Source: Oscillospiraceae bacterium
GTDB taxonomy: Bacteria > Bacillota > Clostridia > Oscillospirales > Oscillospiraceae
Length of the DNA: 64,000 bases
Assembly: GCA_016293865.1 (NCBI GenBank)
Contig: JAEDDG010000002.1
Coordinates: 1-64,000, forward strand
Reading direction: 5' to 3'
A program made the translations under genes and the position numbers. The notes below the pieces were generated by a model that had not been told where the DNA came from, made no database searches, and saw nothing but the letters and a program-made list of their open reading frames with translations. Below, one piece after another: positions 59,666-64,000 of the stretch (positions are counted from its first letter, which is position 1; each line of letters opens with the position of its first letter).

Positions 59666-61618
59666 ATGTTAGACTTTATCAGAGCCGCATGCGCGGTCTG
59701 CCCTGTGCGCGTGGGTGATCCGTCGGCCAATGCGGACGAAATTTGTGCCAAGATCGATGCAGCAGGGAACGCCGGAGCGGACCTGCTCGTTTTTCCGGAG
59801 CTTGCAGTCACCGGGTATACCTGCGGGGATCTCTTTTTCCAGCGTCCGCTTCTGGACGGAACGCTGGCGGCACTGCGGAAAATCACGGATCACAGCCGGG
59901 GATTTGACGGAATTGCAGCTGTGGGGGCGCCGCTTGTTCTCGGCGGACAGCTGTATAACTGCGCCTGCGTCCTTGCGCAGGGAAAAATACTGGGGATCGT
60001 CCCAAAGACCTTCCTGCCCAACTACAATGAATACTACGAGAAGCGCTGGTTTTCGACTGCGCCGGAGCTGACGTGTGATCACATCTCTGCCCGTCAGCTG
60101 GGATTTGATGCTGACTATGATATCCCTGTCGGCGCCGATCTGCTCTTTGACTGCGGCGGCGCGCGCATTGGCGTGGAGCTGTGTGAAGACCTGTGGACGC
60201 CCTTGCCGCCCAGCACGCTGCTGGCCATGGCCGGCGCCGAGCTGATTGTGAATATGTCTGCCAGCAACGAGACCATTGCCAAACGGGAATACCGCAGGCA
60301 GCTGGTCTGCCAGCAGTCTGCCCGCACACTGACAGGCTATATTTATGCGTCTGCCGGCGCTTCCGAATCCACAACAGACGTTATTTTCTCCGGTCACAGC
60401 CTGATTGCGGAAAACGGCGCCTTGCTGAAGGAAAATGAAAAGCTGATCGATGATGACAACCTGATCACAGCTGACATTGACCTTGGCCGGATCCGCGCCG
60501 ACCGCCTGAAGCTGAAGGGCTTCAAGGACAGCGCCGCCGTATATCAGCTTCCGGCTTACAGAACCGTTGAAATCCCTGCTGTGAATGACGATTTTTCTGC
60601 CGACGGCACTCTGCACCCGCTTTCCAAACTGCCGTTCGTGCCGGATACAAAAAGCGGCCGCCTGCAGCGCTGTATGGATATTTTTGAAATGCAGGTGGCC
60701 GGCCTGAAAAAACGGCTGCAGGTCACCGGTGCAAAGGCGGTTGTGGGTGTTTCAGGCGGTCTTGATTCCACGCTGGCGCTGCTTGTCTCGGCACAGGCCA
60801 TGAAGGAGCTGAACAGACCGGTTACAGATCTAATCGGCATTACCATGCCCTGTTTCGGCACCTCGGACCGGACTTACCGGAATGCGCTGACACTGATGGA
60901 AAAGCTCGGCGTTTCCACCCGGGAAATCAATATCCGCGAGGCCTGTACCATGCATTGCCGGGACGTAGGTCACGATATTTCCAGGCTGGATGTCACGTTT
61001 GAGAACATCCAGGCGCGTGAGCGCACGCAGATTCTGATGGACGTGGCCAGCGAGGTCGGCGGCTTTGTCGTGGGAACCGGCGATCTGAGCGAGCTGGCAC
61101 TGGGCTGGTGCACATACAATGCCGATCATATGAGCATGTACGGCGTCAATGCCAGCATCCCCAAAACCCTGATCCGCTGGATGATTGCCAGCGTTGCGCA
61201 GTACGATGTGTTTGAAAGCTGTTCAGCTGTGCTGGAGGACATCATTGATACGCCCATCAGTCCTGAGCTTCTGCCGCCGGATGAGAAGGGGAACATTGCC
61301 CAGGAGACGGAAAGCATCATCGGTCCATACGCACTGCATGACTTTTTCCTGTATTATATGCTGCGCTTCGGTTTTTCGCCGGCAAAAATCTATGCCCTCG
61401 CGCGCCGCGCGTTCAAGGACGATTTTTCCGGAGAGGAAATCCTCAAATGGCTGCGCAGTTTTTACCGCAGATTCTTTACGCAGCAGTTCAAGCGCAGCTG
61501 CCTGCCTGACGGTGTGAAGGTGGGAAGCATCTGCCTGTCGCCGCGCGGAGACTGGCGTATGCCGAGCGATGCATCCGCGGCGCTCTGGCTGCAGGAGGTT
61601 GACCGGCTGAAGGCCTGA
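59666..61618 (+). CDS. nadE: Glutamine-dependent NAD+ synthase
   Basis: 650 aa. An N-terminal nitrilase-type glutaminase with VFPELAVTGYTCGDLFFQ (Glu), TFLPNYNEYYEKRWF (Lys region) and VELCEDLWTPLPP (Cys). The C-terminal synthetase has the PP-loop VVGVSGGLDSTLALLV (about residue 362). It makes NAD from deamido-NAD, ATP and Gln. It is full length for the two-domain type. AAGGAGCGG precedes the start. Confidence 0.95.
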   Translation: MLDFIRAACAVCPVRVGDPSANADEICAKIDAAGNAGADLLVFPELAVTGYTCGDLFFQRPLLDGTLAALRKITDHSRGFDGIAAVGAPLVLGGQLYNCACVLAQGKILGIVPKTFLPNYNEYYEKRWFSTAPELTCDHISARQLGFDADYDIPVGADLLFDCGGARIGVELCEDLWTPLPPSTLLAMAGAELIVNMSASNETIAKREYRRQLVCQQSARTLTGYIYASAGASESTTDVIFSGHSLIAENGALLKENEKLIDDDNLITADIDLGRIRADRLKLKGFKDSAAVYQLPAYRTVEIPAVNDDFSADGTLHPLSKLPFVPDTKSGRLQRCMDIFEMQVAGLKKRLQVTGAKAVVGVSGGLDSTLALLVSAQAMKELNRPVTDLIGITMPCFGTSDRTYRNALTLMEKLGVSTREINIREACTMHCRDVGHDISRLDVTFENIQARERTQILMDVASEVGGFVVGTGDLSELALGWCTYNADHMSMYGVNASIPKTLIRWMIASVAQYDVFESCSAVLEDIIDTPISPELLPPDEKGNIAQETESIIGPYALHDFFLYYMLRFGFSPAKIYALARRAFKDDFSGEEILKWLRSFYRRFFTQQFKRSCLPDGVKVGSICLSPRGDWRMPSDASAALWLQEVDRLKA

Positions 61619-61719
61619 AACAGCCGTTGTTTTTCATATTCAGTAACAATACCTGTCCGCTGTGCATATTTTATGCCGACCGGAATACACATGTGATGTA
61701 AGAAGGGAGGTATATACCG

Positions 61720-63198
61720 GTGGACAGGTATAATATTTATCAGGAAATCGCAAGGCGCACAGACGGCAACATCTATATTGGCGTCGTCGGACCGGTACGC
61801 ACAGGAAAATCAACTTTTATCAAGCGGTTTATGGAGACGCTTGTCATTCCGAACATCGAAAACACATATGCCAGGGAGCGCGCCCGCGACGAACTGCCGC
61901 AGAGCGGCAGCGGACGGACAATCATGACAGCAGAGCCGAAATTTGTCCCTGAAGACGCCGTGGATATCAGTCTGGACGGCATGGCCGCGTGCTCCGTGCG
62001 GATGATTGACAGCGTCGGCTATATGGTCGACGGCGCCATCGGCGAGTTTGAAGGCGGCACGGAACGCATGGTGACGACGCCCTGGTTTGATCACGAGGTA
62101 ACCATGCGTGAAGCTGCGGAAACCGGCACGAAAAAAGTCATTACCGAGCACTCAACCATCGGCATTGTCATTACAACCGACGGCAGCATCTCGGATCTGC
62201 CGCGGGAAAACTACATTGAGCCGGAACGCCGTGCCATCACCCAGCTGAAGGAAATCGGAAAACCTTTTCTTGTGCTGCTGAACTGCACGGATCCGGACTC
62301 TGAAAACGCACAGAAGATCAGGGCAGATATTGAGGAATCCTACGGCGTGTCCTGCATTGCCGTCAACTGTATGCTGCTGGACGAGGAACAGATCACCGGG
62401 ATGATCAAATCTGTCCTTTATGAGTTTCCTGTGGGAGAGCTGGGACTTTATCTGCCGAGCTGGGTGGACGCGCTGCCGATGACCCATCCCGTCAAAAACG
62501 CCCTGCTGACAGGCATCCGCGAAACGGCAGAGGGCATGGTCCGCGTCCGGGACGTCTCGGCCTGCATCAGTATGATGGGTCAGATCGAATGTATACAGAC
62601 TGTGACTGTCAGCGAGGTAGATCTCGGCACAGGCACCATAACGGCATGCGCCGAACTGCCCAGAAGCCTGTTTTATTCAACGCTCAGCGACGAATCCGGC
62701 TTTACTGTGGCTGATGACGGAGATCTGATGCAGCTTCTGATCCGTCTTTCCGCAGTCAAGGAAAAGTATGACCGCATTGCGCAGGCGCTGGACGATGTAT
62801 ATGAATCCGGCTACGGCATCGTGCTTCCTTCCAGTGAGGAATTGTCCCTTCAGGAACCGGAAATCGTCAGGCAGGGCGGGCGATACAGCATTAAGCTCAA
62901 GGCCAGCGCCCCGTCTATCCACATGATCCGCGCAAATGTCGAGACGGAGGTATCTCCGGCAGTCGGCGGAGAGCGCACGAGCGGGGATATCATCAATTTC
63001 CTGCTTCAGGAATTTGAGGGCGACGCGTCAAAAATCTGGGAGTCAAACATGTTCGGCAAGTCGCTGTATGATATCGCAAGCGAAGGATTGCAGGCCAAAA
63101 TCAAGCGTATGCCGGATGAAGCAAGGCAAAAACTGCAGGAAACCCTTCAAAGAATCATCAATGAAGGCAGCAGCGGTCTGATCTGCATCCTTCTCTGA
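61720..63198 (+). CDS. spoIVA: Stage IV sporulation protein A
   Basis: 492 aa. GTPase-like ATPase: VVGPVRTGKSTFIKRF (Walker A), DSVGYMVDGAIGEFEGGTER (sensor region), then a middle domain and a C-terminal region ending GLICILL that docks on the forespore via SpoVM. It polymerises as the coat basement layer. The start is GTG at 61720 with GGGAGG nine bases upstream. Confidence 0.96.
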   Translation: MDRYNIYQEIARRTDGNIYIGVVGPVRTGKSTFIKRFMETLVIPNIENTYARERARDELPQSGSGRTIMTAEPKFVPEDAVDISLDGMAACSVRMIDSVGYMVDGAIGEFEGGTERMVTTPWFDHEVTMREAAETGTKKVITEHSTIGIVITTDGSISDLPRENYIEPERRAITQLKEIGKPFLVLLNCTDPDSENAQKIRADIEESYGVSCIAVNCMLLDEEQITGMIKSVLYEFPVGELGLYLPSWVDALPMTHPVKNALLTGIRETAEGMVRVRDVSACISMMGQIECIQTVTVSEVDLGTGTITACAELPRSLFYSTLSDESGFTVADDGDLMQLLIRLSAVKEKYDRIAQALDDVYESGYGIVLPSSEELSLQEPEIVRQGGRYSIKLKASAPSIHMIRANVETEVSPAVGGERTSGDIINFLLQEFEGDASKIWESNMFGKSLYDIASEGLQAKIKRMPDEARQKLQETLQRIINEGSSGLICILL

Positions 63199-63299
63199 TC
63201 CGAATTGACGGGTTTCCTGTTTAACTCCGGTCAATATGTACAAGAGTGCAGCATGATTTCGACTAAAAATTCATTTAATGGTAGGAATTTTAAAATTCA

Positions 63300-63328
63300 T
63301 TGCATATTTGCAGGATAAAGGCTATAAT
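63300..63328 (+). promoter_or_regulatory. Promoter of aminotransferase gene
   Basis: TTGCAT (63300-63305), 17-bp spacer, TATAAT (63323-63328), about 35 bases before the start. Confidence 0.75.
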
Positions 63329-63362
63329 TGATTCATAATTATTGCTGGAAGGATAATGTGCA

Positions 63363-64000
63363 ATGAAACCCATTTCTGCAACTGCCAAGAGTATTGCGCC
63401 GTCTGCGACGCTGGACATTGATACACTTGCAAAACAGATGAAGGCCGACGGCATTGATGTGATTGCTTTCGGTGCCGGCGAGCCTGATTTTAATACGCCC
63501 GAACACATCAAGGAAGCGGGTATTGAAGCAATCCGGGCCAATAAAACGCGTTATACGCCTGCATCCGGCCTGCCTGCGCTGAAGTCTGCAATCTGCTCCA
63601 GTATTGAAAAGCAGTTCGGCCTGAAATATGAGAATAAAAACATCTGCGTCAGCAGCGGTGCAAAGCATATCGTTTATGTGTCTGTTATGGCGCTTGTGAA
63701 CCCCGGCGACGAAGTGATCCTGCCGGCACCTTACTGGGTAACCTACATGGAGATTATCCGCATGGCAGGCGGCGTCCCTGTTGTGATTGATACGGATGAG
63801 CGCACGCACTTCAAGCTGACGCCTGAAATGCTGGAAAGCGCAGTCACTGAAAAAACCAAATGCCTTCTGCTGAACAACCCGTCCAATCCCACCGGCATGG
63901 TATATACCCGCCAGGAGCTTCTGGATTTGATGGAGGTTGTCAAAAAGCACGATCTTTACGTCATCAGTGATGAGATCTACAACACGCTGACATACGGCTG
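63363..64000 (+). CDS. Pyridoxal-phosphate aminotransferase, aspartate type (partial)
   Basis: 212 complete codons; it runs off the window. Fold type I class I/II motifs: VIAFGAGEPDFNTPEHI, TRYTPASGLPALKSAI, PAPYWVTYMEIIRMAGG and LLNNPSNPTGMVY (Asn and Pro of the cofactor site), ending in VISDEIYNTLTY. The catalytic Lys would lie beyond the edge. It resembles 1-beta type aspartate aminotransferases. GGAAGGA precedes the ATG. Confidence 0.9.
   Translation, partial: MKPISATAKSIAPSATLDIDTLAKQMKADGIDVIAFGAGEPDFNTPEHIKEAGIEAIRANKTRYTPASGLPALKSAICSSIEKQFGLKYENKNICVSSGAKHIVYVSVMALVNPGDEVILPAPYWVTYMEIIRMAGGVPVVIDTDERTHFKLTPEMLESAVTEKTKCLLLNNPSNPTGMVYTRQELLDLMEVVKKHDLYVISDEIYNTLTYG

Noticed and set aside
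57841..59886. 681-codon minus-strand frame
   Set aside because: It crosses recN, the tyrS T-box, tyrS and the start of nadE, all strongly supported on the other strand.

Overview
The window is about 64 kb of chromosome from a low-GC-lineage (Firmicutes) spore former with mid-50s GC by eye. It is most likely a gut-type Clostridia member of the Oscillospiraceae/Eubacteriales kind. The support is a complete spoIIIAA-AH operon, spoIVA, spoIVB, spo0A and CotF-type coat genes, T-box leaders before alaS and tyrS, an FMN riboswitch before ribU, MurT/GatD-type cell-wall genes and TTGACA/TATAAT promoters. No rRNA, IS element, prophage, CRISPR array or replication origin was seen.

Layout. 1-3.8 kb: tail of a U32 peptidase, a tetR-ABC transporter operon and an ApbE lipoprotein, both on the minus strand. 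3.9-11.8 kb: T-box-alaS-HIT-GNAT, a VanX-like D,D-dipeptidase with an SH3 tail, a decayed membrane protein gene, a PdaB-type polysaccharide deacetylase and a DUF362 ferredoxin protein. 11.8-23.5 kb: a sugar catabolic region centred on a divergent promoter with a near-perfect 43-bp palindrome. It carries an FGGY kinase and HAD phosphatase on one side, and on the other a ROK repressor, Gfo/Idh oxidoreductase, AGE epimerase, BNR sialidase and NanA-type lyase. NagA lies a little further on, beyond rlmI and an AT-rich DUF5131 gene. Together these suggest sialic acid breakdown through free ManNAc and GlcNAc. 23.6-33.6 kb: DivIVA-like protein, tRNA-Arg, mutY, murT-gatD-like pair, a Ni/Co-riboswitch-controlled CDF exporter, SLOG protein, FMN riboswitch-ribU, an Asn-rich lipoprotein, uridine phosphorylase, NUDIX hydrolase and tRNA-Ala. 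33.6-38.1 kb: a less GC-rich accessory stretch with duplicated terminator modules, a GNAT, an attenuator-preceded Cys-rich protein and a MATE pump, then two coat-type genes and a membrane protein.

38.3-63.2 kb is mostly sporulation and housekeeping: spoIVB, spo0A, two overlapping CNNM/CorC genes, spoIIIAA-AH, asp23, nusB, a TsaD-like gene, xseA, xseB, ispA, dxs, tlyA, nadK, argR, recN, T-box-tyrS, nadE and spoIVA. The window ends inside an aspartate aminotransferase-type gene. In most clostridia spoIVB-spo0A follows recN; here it lies ahead of spoIIIA.

The most striking single observation is that the Spo0A receiver domain has Glu where the phosphorylated Asp should be, and has lost one of the paired metal-binding acids, while its DNA-binding domain is intact and two 0A-box-like sites lie upstream. 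Next in interest are the palindrome-controlled sialic acid region, a GatD-like protein without the catalytic Cys, and the attenuator before the Cys-rich protein and MATE pump.
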